Below are positions 1 to 6,806 of a DNA stretch of 20,799 nt, in pieces. Position 1 is the stretch's first letter. Every line of letters begins with the position of its first letter. Below the pieces are notes generated by a model. That model ran no database searches and was not told where the DNA came from. It saw nothing but the letters and a program-made list of their open reading frames with translations. The DNA is from JBBDNC01 sp040877875. Its GTDB lineage: Bacteria; Bacteroidota; Rhodothermia; Balneolales; Balneolaceae. The stretch is from the NCBI GenBank assembly GCA_040877875.1, contig JBBDNC010000108.1:1-20799 (forward strand), read 5' to 3'. The translations under genes were made by a program, and so were the position numbers.

Positions 1-1
1 C

Positions 2-337
2 TCCCTTTTTCATGCGGCTGTACATCTTCTCGCCCATAGCAAAAAGAAAGTCTACCTGGATGATTTCCGGGAGTTCACCGGGCGGGACAAAATCGACCGG
101 GAAGCGGACATCCACGCGCGTAACTTATGGATCCCGGACGAAGAGTATCAGCAGATTCAAGCGGATACCCCCCTGACCCGGGAAAAGGTAATCCGTTATG
201 CTCATCGCCTGCAGGTGTCACCCGGATTCATCGTCGGCCGCCTCCAGCAAGAGGGAATCATGCCGAAACACTGGATGAACTATCTGAAGAAAATGATTAC
301 AGATTGGGATGAATTCGGCCCGGCAACAGAATCATGA
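2..337 (+). CDS. ImmA/IrrE-type metallopeptidase-domain protein, C-terminal part (5' truncated by window)
   Basis: The frame is open from base 2 to a TGA at 335-337, giving 111 residues and no start, so the gene begins outside the window. The fragment starts SLFHAAVHLLAHSKKKV and continues with a DREADIHARNLWIP segment. It ends in a helix-rich part with QVSPGFIVGRLQQEG. This order matches the C-terminal ImmA/IrrE domain of XRE/HigA-like antitoxin or regulator proteins: zinc helix, EREAxxFA helix, then the PGIVVGRLQ segment. These proteins usually carry an N-terminal helix-turn-helix, which would lie upstream and cannot be seen. The zinc-helix motif, normally HExxH, reads HAAVH here, so the catalytic glutamate is replaced by alanine. 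If read correctly the domain is probably not a protease and may serve only as a binding or regulatory module. A toxin partner, if any, would be upstream. The family call is fairly sure; the role is inferred. Confidence 0.68.
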   Translation, partial: SLFHAAVHLLAHSKKKVYLDDFREFTGRDKIDREADIHARNLWIPDEEYQQIQADTPLTREKVIRYAHRLQVSPGFIVGRLQQEGIMPKHWMNYLKKMITDWDEFGPATES

Positions 338-429
338 GCGTTGAGGACCGGAGGCAAAATGGCCGGCCGGGGAAAAATCGTTTCTATCTTTTAGCCATTT
401 CCAATACGATAGTGTATATTTCCATGCCA

Positions 430-495
430 GCACATTTGTGCAAACTATTTGACTAAATATCTAATTCTTAATTTTAAATTTAACTGGAGAATTGC
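430..495 (+). promoter_or_regulatory. Candidate fba promoter region with GCACA-TT-TGTGC inverted repeat and SD
   Basis: The AT-rich stretch before the aldolase gene contains TTTG at 448-451 and, 17 bases later, TAATTTTA at 469-476. This is one base off the Bacteroidota TAnnTTTG box, and the spacing is at the short end. GGAGA at 486-490 lies 5 bases before the ATG and is a plausible ribosome binding site. Just upstream, GCACATTTGTGC at 430-441 has 5-base arms around a 2-base centre and could be an operator. All of this is motif matching only. Confidence 0.27.
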
Positions 496-1572
496 ATGGC
501 ACTTGCAACAAAGAGTATTGAAGAACTGTTAGGAGATGAGGCATCTAACCTTCTGGAACATGAATGCAAAACTATTTCGAAAGACAGGCTTCATGCCCCG
601 GGGCCGGATTATATTGATCGGGTGTGGTATCATTCCGACAGGGGTCCCCGGGTTTTAAGAAACCTTCAAAGTATTTTTAATCATGGCCGGCTGGCCGGAA
701 CCGGTTACCTGTCCATCCTTCCCGTAGATCAGGGAATTGAACACAGTGGCGGAGCATCTTTTGCCAAAAACCCGGATTATTTTGACCCTGAAAATATTGT
801 ACAGCTTGCCATCGATGGCGGGTGCAATGCAGTGGCTTCTACATTTGGAGTATTGGGTGCTGTTTCCCGTAAATTTGCTCACAAGATTCCATTCGTGGTA
901 AAGATCAATCACAATGAACTTCTGACTTATCCGAATACCTACGATCAAATCTTCTTTGGTACGATTGATCAGGCGTATGATATGGGAGCTGCGGCTGTGG
1001 GAGCGACGATCTACTTCGGATCTGAAGAATCAAACCGGCAGATTGTAGATGTTGCACGGGCTTTTGCATACGCTCATGAACTCGGAATGGCGACCATCCT
1101 CTGGTGTTATACGAGAAATTCTGCATTCAAGGTGAATGGAGTGGATTATCACGCGTCTGCCGATCTCACCGGACAGGCAAATCATTTGGGTGTGACGATC
1201 GAAGCAGATATTATAAAACAGAAGCTGCCGGTCAATAACGGCGGTTATAAAGCCCTTAATGCGGGAGATTCAACTTACGGGAAACTGGATGAACGTATCT
1301 ATTCGGAGCTTTCCAGCGATCACCCCATCGACCTGACCCGTTACCAGGTAGCGAATTGTTATATGGGCCGCGCCGGACTGATCAATTCCGGAGGAGCTTC
1401 AGGTAAAGATGATTTTGCCCAGGCGGTCAAAACGGCTGTGGTGAATAAACGAGCCGGCGGCATGGGACTGATCAGCGGACGAAAGGCATTTCAACGTCCG
1501 AAGGACGAAGGCATTAAATTGTTGAACTCCATTCAGGATGTGTATCTTGATGAGAGCATCGATTTAGCCTGA
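496..1572 (+). CDS. fbaB: Class I fructose-bisphosphate aldolase (FbaB/DhnA type)
   Basis: A 358-residue protein that would cleave fructose 1,6-bisphosphate to dihydroxyacetone phosphate and glyceraldehyde 3-phosphate, or run the reverse reaction in gluconeogenesis, in the cytosol through a Schiff base. Family marks include LPVDQGIEHSGG near residue 75, the segment GCNAVASTFGVLG, FVVKINHNELLTYPN and GATIYFGSEES. The DhnA-type Schiff-base lysine is expected in ADIIKQKLP, where K241 is the best match and K243 the alternative. The C-terminal SGGAS and GLISGRKAFQRP loops fit phosphate binding. Length agrees with E. coli FbaB (about 350 residues). The ATG at 496 is preceded by GGAGA 5 bases upstream. 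The gene appears monocistronic: an upstream intergenic region with a promoter candidate and a strong terminator directly after. Confidence in the family is very high. Confidence 0.95.
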   Translation: MALATKSIEELLGDEASNLLEHECKTISKDRLHAPGPDYIDRVWYHSDRGPRVLRNLQSIFNHGRLAGTGYLSILPVDQGIEHSGGASFAKNPDYFDPENIVQLAIDGGCNAVASTFGVLGAVSRKFAHKIPFVVKINHNELLTYPNTYDQIFFGTIDQAYDMGAAAVGATIYFGSEESNRQIVDVARAFAYAHELGMATILWCYTRNSAFKVNGVDYHASADLTGQANHLGVTIEADIIKQKLPVNNGGYKALNAGDSTYGKLDERIYSELSSDHPIDLTRYQVANCYMGRAGLINSGGASGKDDFAQAVKTAVVNKRAGGMGLISGRKAFQRPKDEGIKLLNSIQDVYLDESIDLA

Positions 1573-1591
1573 TTTTTTAATAACTTGCCGG

Positions 1592-1626
1592 CCCCGACTC
1601 CGGATATGCGGGGTCGGGGTTTTTTT
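1592..1626 (+). terminator. Rho-independent terminator after fbaB
   Basis: CCCCGACTCCG (1592-1602), a 6-base loop, and CGGGGTCGGGG (1609-1619) form an 11-pair stem with one G-T pair. Seven T (1620-1626) follow directly. It lies 20 bases after the aldolase stop codon and would separate that gene from the next one. Confidence 0.92.
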
Positions 1627-1720
1627 ATGCCTGAAATCAATCTGCAGGCGAATGGGCCTTTATAAGTTACTATTCAGTTTCCGTTCACGACCCTTTTCGG
1701 ATCATTCCCTATTATTTTGA

Positions 1721-2806
1721 ATGTGTATAGCAGAAGAACATAGCGCCGGGCAGCAACCCCTGATCTCCTATAAATATCTATTCATTTCCGTGGGATTAAG
1801 TCTGTTGGGGATGGCGGCCGTTATCTATATGACCTATTCTCCCGGTGTTCTTGAACACTTGCGGCTCAAGCGGATGCCGGGCCTGATTATCGCAATCGGG
1901 GTCACGTTTTTAAGGCTCTGGTTTTCTGCTGCTAAAATTCGGTTTCTTGCGGAAAACAGGGTCAGTTGGATAGCTTCGGTAAGGATTACCCTTTCCTGGG
2001 AATTTGCTTCTGCCGTGACTCCTTCAACGATTGGAGGAGCTCCTGTTGCTACGTATGCCATGTCGCGCGAAGGGATCAAACTGGGAAAATCGACCGGCAT
2101 CATGCTTTATGCCGTTCTTCTGGATCAGTTTTGGTATGCCATTGCCGTTCCCATATTGCTTGTGGCAGGAGTTTATATGGAGGTGATTCCCCCGGAGATC
2201 GGATTACTGGGTGCGGCGACCATGGGTTTGATTTATACCGGTTTGATCGCGTATGGTGTCTTTCTGACGTATGGGTTGCTGGTGAATCCCAGGACAATGA
2301 AAAAAATTGTAGTAGGGCTTTTTCGTCTCCCGTTTCTTCGAAGATATAGTGAAAAAGTCAATGAGGAGGCGGAACATCTTGAAGAATATTCATATGATTT
2401 ACGGAAGAAACCCCTGAAATTTATTTTGACAGCTTTCTTTCTTTCCACGATGTCCTGGCTCTGCAAGGTCGCCCTGCCACCCATTGTGGTCTTAAGCCTG
2501 CTGCCTGCTCAGGAAGTCCTGATGGTCATGCGAAGCCTTGCCATGAATCTCGCTTTTTTGGTGATTCCGACTCCCGGCGGATCGGGCGGTGTGGAAGGCC
2601 TGTTTGCTCTGTTTTTAGGCCCGTTGATTACCCGGACAGCCTTTATCGGACTGGCAGTGTTTGTCTGGCGGGTTATTACTTACTACATCAGCATCGGATT
2701 GGGAATTATGGCGGTGACCTGGTATATCAATCATACAGTAGGGGACATTTCAACGGCATCGGAGACGCCCGCTTCAAACCTGAACGAACCTCAAAAAGTG
2801 GAATAA
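1721..2806 (+). CDS. LPG_synthase_TM (UPF0104/YbhN-like) integral membrane protein
   Basis: A 361-residue polytopic membrane protein with about seven or eight hydrophobic segments, the first at residues 20-40 (LFISVGLSLLGMAAVIYMTY). The segment SWEFASAVTPSTIGGAPVA around residues 93-111, followed by a charged REGIKLGKS loop, is the characteristic mark of the lysylphosphatidylglycerol synthetase/flippase-like TM family (TIGR00374, PF03706). A second glycine-rich segment, IPTPGGSGGVEGLFA, lies near residue 290. Members with only this domain lack the cytosolic aminoacyl-transferase part of MprF, so lipid transport or an envelope role is more likely than lysyl transfer, but the substrate cannot be told. 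The tail after residue 335 is polar. Start choice is uncertain because no clear SD precedes the ATG; it could also begin a few codons later. radA starts 6 bases after the stop, so the two are probably co-transcribed. Confidence 0.85.
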   Translation: MCIAEEHSAGQQPLISYKYLFISVGLSLLGMAAVIYMTYSPGVLEHLRLKRMPGLIIAIGVTFLRLWFSAAKIRFLAENRVSWIASVRITLSWEFASAVTPSTIGGAPVATYAMSREGIKLGKSTGIMLYAVLLDQFWYAIAVPILLVAGVYMEVIPPEIGLLGAATMGLIYTGLIAYGVFLTYGLLVNPRTMKKIVVGLFRLPFLRRYSEKVNEEAEHLEEYSYDLRKKPLKFILTAFFLSTMSWLCKVALPPIVVLSLLPAQEVLMVMRSLAMNLAFLVIPTPGGSGGVEGLFALFLGPLITRTAFIGLAVFVWRVITYYISIGLGIMAVTWYINHTVGDISTASETPASNLNEPQKVE

Positions 2807-2812
2807 ATCAAT

Positions 2813-4171
2813 ATGGCCAAAACCCGGATTTACTATGAGTGTGCTTCGTGTGGCCATACCTCGGCCAAATGGTTGGGTCAATGTCCGTCATGTGACCAAT
2901 GGCATACCTTTAGCGAATATCAGGAGTCTCCCAAAAAAACTGAAAAACATAAGGTGGATATCGGTTTGGAAGAAGAGGCTGCAACGCCGGTTGGACTGAC
3001 GGACATCTCCTACTCTGAAACGGATCGTCTGCCAACGGGTATCGGAGAACTGGACCGGGTACTGGGAGGAGGATTAATGCCTTCCTCCTTAATCCTTCTC
3101 GGGGGAGATCCGGGAATTGGAAAGAGTACTCTTATGCTTCAGATGGCCAAAGCCAATCCTGATCTGAACCTGCTCTATGTGGCCGGGGAAGAGTCGGCCG
3201 GACAAATTCGTCAGCGGGCCGACCGCATCGGAATCCGTGACAGTAACATGAAAATTCTGAGTTCAACAGACCTGGATCATGTGATCCGCCAGGCCCGGAA
3301 AGTAAAGCCCGATTTGCTGGTTATTGATTCGATTCAGACGGTATATCGCAGCCAGCTCGGCAGTTTGCCGGGCAGCATTCAGCAGATACGTGAGTGTGCT
3401 GCAATCTTGCAGCAACTGGCAAAAAAGGAAGGAATGACGACCCTGATGATCGGTCATGTGACCAAGGAGGGGGATATCGCCGGCCCTAAAATCCTGGAGC
3501 ATATGGTTGATACGGTATTGCAGTTTGAAGGAGATCAAAACAGAATCTACCGGTTGCTTCGTGGTGTGAAAAACCGGTTCGGCCCGGCTCAGGAGGTTGG
3601 AGTTTTTGAAATGAACGACAGGGGATTGAATGAAGTGGATAACCCCTCTGCATTGTTTTTGTCAGAAACGGATCAGTCGGTCAGCGGAAACGTGGTGACC
3701 TGTGTAATCGAAGGAACCCGGCCGTTACTGATTGAAGTCCAGGCATTGGTTACACCTTCCAGTTACGGAACTCCCCAGCGTACGGCAGGGGGATTTGATC
3801 ACCGTCGTCTTTCTTTATTGATCGCAGTTCTTGAAAAAAGGGCCGGGTTGCAACTGAGCGGGCAGGATGTATACCTGAACGTTGCAGGCGGTTTAAAGAT
3901 TACGGATACTGCTGCGGATCTGGCGGTGATCATGGCGATTGCCTCCAGTTATCGGGACCAGCCTTTGAATCAGGAGCTGTTTGTTTTGGGCGAAGTGGGC
4001 CTGGGAGGAGAAATACGCAGGGTTCCACTCCTGGAACAGCGTTTAAAAGAAGGAATGAAAATGGGTTTTGGGAAAGCAATACTGCCCGCCCGCCCGGACT
4101 CTTTAAAAGTGAAAACAGGGCTTATGCCGGTTCGATATGTACATCAGGCTCTTTCAAAAGCCATGGAATAA
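2813..4171 (+). CDS. radA: DNA repair protein RadA
   Basis: A 452-residue RecA-like ATPase that promotes branch migration and processing of recombination intermediates in the cytosol. All parts are present in the usual order. There is an N-terminal zinc finger with C10, C13, C24 and C27, then a Walker A GGDPGIGKST with K104 and T106. A Walker B LLVIDSIQT follows near residue 165, and the RadA-specific KNRFG motif is at 253-257. A C-terminal Lon-protease-like domain (from about residue 280; GGLKITDTAADLAV and GEVGLGGEIR) completes it. Length matches E. coli RadA (460). It follows the membrane protein gene by 6 bases, so translation is probably coupled; no strong SD is seen. It ends convergently to rpsU. 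No key residue is missing. Confidence 0.97.
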   Translation: MAKTRIYYECASCGHTSAKWLGQCPSCDQWHTFSEYQESPKKTEKHKVDIGLEEEAATPVGLTDISYSETDRLPTGIGELDRVLGGGLMPSSLILLGGDPGIGKSTLMLQMAKANPDLNLLYVAGEESAGQIRQRADRIGIRDSNMKILSSTDLDHVIRQARKVKPDLLVIDSIQTVYRSQLGSLPGSIQQIRECAAILQQLAKKEGMTTLMIGHVTKEGDIAGPKILEHMVDTVLQFEGDQNRIYRLLRGVKNRFGPAQEVGVFEMNDRGLNEVDNPSALFLSETDQSVSGNVVTCVIEGTRPLLIEVQALVTPSSYGTPQRTAGGFDHRRLSLLIAVLEKRAGLQLSGQDVYLNVAGGLKITDTAADLAVIMAIASSYRDQPLNQELFVLGEVGLGGEIRRVPLLEQRLKEGMKMGFGKAILPARPDSLKVKTGLMPVRYVHQALSKAME

Positions 4172-4205
4172 CCATCGGGCTGCCGGACGGAAGGAATATC
4201 AGTGA

Positions 4206-4400
4206 TTAGTAATTGTCCCGTCGTCGCCGGCGTTCTTCACGAATACTTTTTTTCAAAGCTTCACGACGCTCTTCTGAAGGCTTGGTAAACTGCTGACGCT
4301 CTTTAAATTCATTCAATATTCTCGAGCGGGTTACCATTTTCTTGAAACGGTTGATTGCACGATCAATGCTTTCGTTGTCTTTTACATTTACTCCGATCAT
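4206..4400 (-). CDS. rpsU: Small ribosomal subunit protein bS21
   Basis: A 64-residue, strongly basic protein: MIGVNVKDNESIDRAINRFK followed by a KMVTRSRILNEFKERQQF segment and an arginine-rich tail ending RRRRRDNY. This matches bS21, which sits at the 30S platform near the 3' end of 16S rRNA. In Bacteroidota, bS21 with bS6 and bS18 helps hide the anti-SD sequence, so Shine-Dalgarno use is low. The 20 bases before this ATG hold no purine-rich SD. That differs from the strong SD reported for rpsU in some Flavobacteriia, where it is thought to serve autoregulation. The gene is tail-to-tail with radA (34 bases between stops) and lies 141 bases after the TIGR02757 gene, with its own promoter candidate in between. 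Confidence 0.95.
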   Translation of the reverse strand: MIGVNVKDNESIDRAINRFKKMVTRSRILNEFKERQQFTKPSEERREALKKSIREERRRRRDNY

Positions 4401-4439
4401 ATATCGATAAATACTTAAATTATTTTTTGTGATAGACTT

Positions 4440-4472
4440 TAAATATAAGCAAGATTCATATGAATATCACAA
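4440..4472 (-). promoter_or_regulatory. Candidate Bacteroidota-type promoter of rpsU
   Basis: Read on the minus strand, TTG (4472-4470) is followed after 22 bases by TATATTTA (4447-4440). That is seven of the eight positions of the TAnnTTTG -7 box. A 12-base perfect palindrome, ATTCATATGAAT (4454-4465), lies in the spacer and could be a regulator site. Transcription would begin about 30 bases before the rpsU ATG. Confidence 0.4.
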
Positions 4473-4541
4473 CCTGTTAATGTTTTTCTTTTAGAAGGCT
4501 TTGCAAAACCATCTTTTTGCCCAATTTCTACATTATCGGGT

Positions 4542-5381
4542 TTATTTGACCGGGTTCAATTTAAACCGAACCGGCAGGCGATACCCCAGGGCGCCGAGAC
4601 CGAAGAGGGCAAAATCATAGCGGCTGGGGTCGGACGGATCCAGAATTTGGAGCTGCTGAGTGAGTTCACAGACCGCCTTCCAGTCGTTATATCTGCGTGT
4701 GAGTAGGCCGAAACGGCGAGCCTGGCGGGCTACATGAACGTCCAGGGGAATCATCAATTCCGCCGGGGAGAGAAAATCCCAAATTCCCGGGTCGACCCGG
4801 CTTTTTTTGCGCAGAGCCCAGCGCAAAAACATGTTGATCCTTTTACAGGAGCTGTTCTTTTCCGGGTCGGAGATATGTTTATGGGAACGGCTTTGAATTT
4901 CCGGAGTGAGAGATAAAAAACGTTGATGAAATACAGAGATCAACGCACGGTTTTGTTGTCTTGAGTCCGTCAGACACTCTTCCCAGAATGATTCCATATC
5001 CTCGTGAGAGAGATAAATTTGCTGCAGGGCAGAAATAAAACCATGAATATCTACGGCCTTGAATGTACGGTGCTTAAAACCCCGGAAAGTGCCTGCCATC
5101 GACGGGTTATAATTTTCTACAAAGCGGGCAGGGCTGTATTCCATCCGCCGGATCAACTCTTCAATTTTCCGGCAGACGATATCCCGGCGACCCCAGGCCA
5201 AAAGTGCCGATAAAAACCCGGCAATTTCCTGGTCTTTCTTGGATTCGAAAACATGCATGAACTGTACCGGGTCCGAATGAATGTATTCCGGGGTTTCGAT
5301 CCGTTCATTCAGGTCGTCGAGAAAGGGCTTTAATTCCAGCAGGGTTTTTCTGCTGCGTTTTCGTAAGGGTTTAGCCCGCAT
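4542..5381 (-). CDS. TIGR02757 (DUF2400) family protein
   Basis: A 279-residue protein of the TIGR02757 family, which is widespread in Bacteroidota and has no established function. Recognisable family segments are FESKKDQEIAGFLSALLAWG (residues about 45-64), NPSMAGTFRGFKHRTF, KRINMFLRWALRKKSRVDPG, the strongly conserved IPLDVHVARQARRFGLLTRR, and the C-terminal DPSRYDFALFGLG. The helical architecture and the IPLDxHV segment are reminiscent of HhH-GPD DNA glycosylases, but no catalytic lysine or aspartate can be named with confidence. No signal peptide or membrane segment is visible. The ATG is preceded by GGTGAG at 4 bases, an SD-like signal. The gene is divergent from cysQ; the 116-base gap between the open frames contains a possible switch-like hairpin region (5426-5483) that would be in its leader. 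Confidence 0.9.
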   Translation of the reverse strand: MRAKPLRKRSRKTLLELKPFLDDLNERIETPEYIHSDPVQFMHVFESKKDQEIAGFLSALLAWGRRDIVCRKIEELIRRMEYSPARFVENYNPSMAGTFRGFKHRTFKAVDIHGFISALQQIYLSHEDMESFWEECLTDSRQQNRALISVFHQRFLSLTPEIQSRSHKHISDPEKNSSCKRINMFLRWALRKKSRVDPGIWDFLSPAELMIPLDVHVARQARRFGLLTRRYNDWKAVCELTQQLQILDPSDPSRYDFALFGLGALGYRLPVRFKLNPVK

Positions 5382-5425
5382 ATCTCACCACATTTTTTAA
5401 AATTAATATCATGTATTGCATGGCG

Positions 5426-5483
5426 ACCCTCCGTTCATCCGTGCCAATTAAACATTTGCCACGTCCTGTGGCCCACGGAGGGT
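5426..5483. other. Nested inverted repeats with a competing pairing between TIGR02757 gene and cysQ
   Basis: ACCCTCCGT (5426-5434) is complementary to ACGGAGGGT (5475-5483). Inside it, GCCAC (5458-5462) pairs with GTGGC (5468-5472) around a 5-base loop. CCGTG (5439-5443) can instead pair with CACGG (5474-5478), which would disrupt the outer stem. The element lies 45 bases before the minus-strand TIGR02757 start and about 105 bases before the preferred cysQ start. It could be an RNA leader for either gene, or a DNA operator. Confidence 0.4.
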
Positions 5484-5587
5484 TTCGAATAAATTAAATG
5501 AACATCGTTTTGCGAATGTTATGGTTTAACGTGTACCTTCCCCCTCGAAAAATAACACTTGATTTGGAAAACAAAATAGTAAGTCGG

Positions 5588-6352
5588 ATGACAGAAGAAA
5601 TTATCGAAACCGCTAAAAAAGCAGGAGATGCCATCCTGGAATATTACACCGATGAGATCGAGGTAAGCCGAAAGGAGGATGACTCTCCTTTGACCCGGGC
5701 CGATATGGCGGCCCATCATCTTATCCTTGACAAACTACGGAAACTGACACCGGAGATTCCTGTTATCTCTGAAGAAGGCGGGATTGCCGGATATGAGGAG
5801 CGTAAATTGTGGGAGCGTTTCTGGCTGGTGGATCCATTGGACGGGACCAAGGAATTTATTAAGAAAAACGGCGAATTTACGGTCAATATCGCCCTGATAG
5901 AAAAAGACCGGCCGATTTTCGGAGTGGTGCACATCCCGGCCAAAAACACGACTTATACCGGTGAAGAAAACAAGGGGTCTTTTAAAATTGAATCGGGCAA
6001 GGACCCTGTCCGTATTTATTCGGTCAACCCGCAACTGGATCAACCCCTGACCGTTGTTGTGAGCCGCTCACACGGTTCGGATGATTTAGAGGAGCGACTG
6101 ACCAACGAAGGTGTCAGGGTGGGCGACAGGATCCCGGCAGGCAGTTCATTGAAATTTTGCCTGGTAGCGGAAGGAACGGCTGACATCTATCCCCGCCTGG
6201 GGCCTACCATGGAGTGGGATACGGCTGCAGGGGATGCCGTGTTTCGTTACTCCGGAAAAGGGGGGATGAGGTTTTCACCGCTTACCTATAACAAACCGTC
6301 CCTGAAGAACGATGGATTTATACTCGGCCTTGACTCACCCCCTCTTCGATGA
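5588..6352 (+). CDS. cysQ: 3'(2'),5'-bisphosphate nucleotidase CysQ
   Basis: A 254-residue cytosolic, Mg-dependent phosphatase of the inositol monophosphatase superfamily. It would hydrolyse 3'-phosphoadenosine 5'-phosphate left over from sulfate assimilation and sulfotransferase reactions. Metal-site motifs are intact: SEEGG with E62/E63, DPLDGTKEF with D82 and D85, and EWDTAAGDA with D211. The SRSHGSDD and GSSLKFCLVAEG segments match E. coli CysQ closely. The frame is open upstream to an ATG at 5498, but the extra 30 residues (MNIVLRMLWFNVYLPP onward) have no counterpart in the family. E. coli CysQ begins at the position of MTEEIIETAKKAG, so I choose the ATG at 5588. No strong SD is seen at either start. 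The last 35 bases overlap, tail-to-tail, the end of mutY. The protein could alternatively act on inositol phosphates, but the motif set favours CysQ. Confidence 0.92.
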   Translation: MTEEIIETAKKAGDAILEYYTDEIEVSRKEDDSPLTRADMAAHHLILDKLRKLTPEIPVISEEGGIAGYEERKLWERFWLVDPLDGTKEFIKKNGEFTVNIALIEKDRPIFGVVHIPAKNTTYTGEENKGSFKIESGKDPVRIYSVNPQLDQPLTVVVSRSHGSDDLEERLTNEGVRVGDRIPAGSSLKFCLVAEGTADIYPRLGPTMEWDTAAGDAVFRYSGKGGMRFSPLTYNKPSLKNDGFILGLDSPPLR

Positions 6353-6803
6353 GTTTCTGTGTGAGGATTTTATTGGCTTTCGGAAAGGGAAACTCTTCAA
6401 GTTGTGAGACGGAAACCCACCGCAATTCCTGGCTGGTGTGGGGAACGGGTTTTCCTGTTTTGATCCTGCACCAGTATGCGTGTAAAGTAATTTTGAAATG
6501 GGAATAGGCGTGTTTGAGTTCCATAAATTTTTCCAGGATCTCGACCTCCACCCCAAGCTCTTCTCGCATCTCCCTGGCAACTGTATCCCGGATCGATTCG
6601 TTTTTTGATTGTTTCCCTCCGGGAAATTCCCAAAGCCCCCCCAGCATGGCATCTTCCGGACGAAGGGCAATCAGGAGTCTTTGATTCTCATCCACGATCA
6701 AGCCGACTCCAATATGATGATGGGGGACTTTCCCGGCCGGAGACTTGTAGGGAATTGTGTCGGTCGCTGCAGTACGATAGGCGGTACATTTTGCGGAAAG
6801 GGG
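6318..6803 (-). CDS. mutY: C-terminal part of mutY after the in-frame TGA: last Fe-S cysteine, linker and Nudix domain
   Basis: This continues the mutY frame directly after the TGA with PLSAK-C(206), the normal end of the [4Fe-4S] motif. A linker with IPYK and PHHHIGVGL follows, typical of MutY, then a Nudix domain. The Nudix box is canonical, GX5EX7REUXEEXGU (residues 263-285 of the full frame), which is stronger than the decayed box of E. coli MutY and resembles MutY-MutT fusions. The domain normally recognises 8-oxoguanine opposite adenine; with an intact box it might also hydrolyse 8-oxo-dGTP. No other stop or frameshift occurs, so the part is well kept. If translated alone, a TTG at 6701-6699 preceded by GGAG at 5 bases could give a 127-residue MutT-sized protein. 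Otherwise it needs read-through. It overlaps the cysQ 3' end by 35 bases. Confidence 0.8.
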   Translation of the reverse strand, partial: PLSAKCTAYRTAATDTIPYKSPAGKVPHHHIGVGLIVDENQRLLIALRPEDAMLGGLWEFPGGKQSKNESIRDTVAREMREELGVEVEILEKFMELKHAYSHFKITLHAYWCRIKTGKPVPHTSQELRWVSVSQLEEFPFPKANKILTQKLIEEGVSQGRV

Positions 6804-6806
6804 TCA
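6804..6806 (-). other. In-frame TGA at the third [4Fe-4S] cysteine codon of mutY
   Basis: Codon 200 of the 361-codon mutY frame is TGA. The motif reads C190-X6-C197-X2-(TGA200)-X5-C206, and the family consensus is C-X6-C-X2-C-X5-C followed by PL after the third cysteine, exactly as here. TGC or TGT to TGA is a single base change. TGA is a normal stop elsewhere in the window (for example the aldolase, cysQ and the propeller gene), so general code reassignment is not the cause. Confidence 0.9.

Noticed and set aside
5498..5587. Upstream in-frame start for cysQ at 5498
   Set aside because: The extra 30 residues resemble no CysQ N-terminus, and the family start aligns with the ATG at 5588.
6804..6806. 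General reassignment of TGA to an amino acid
   Set aside because: TGA ends several intact genes in the window (fbaB, cysQ, propeller gene) at the expected lengths.
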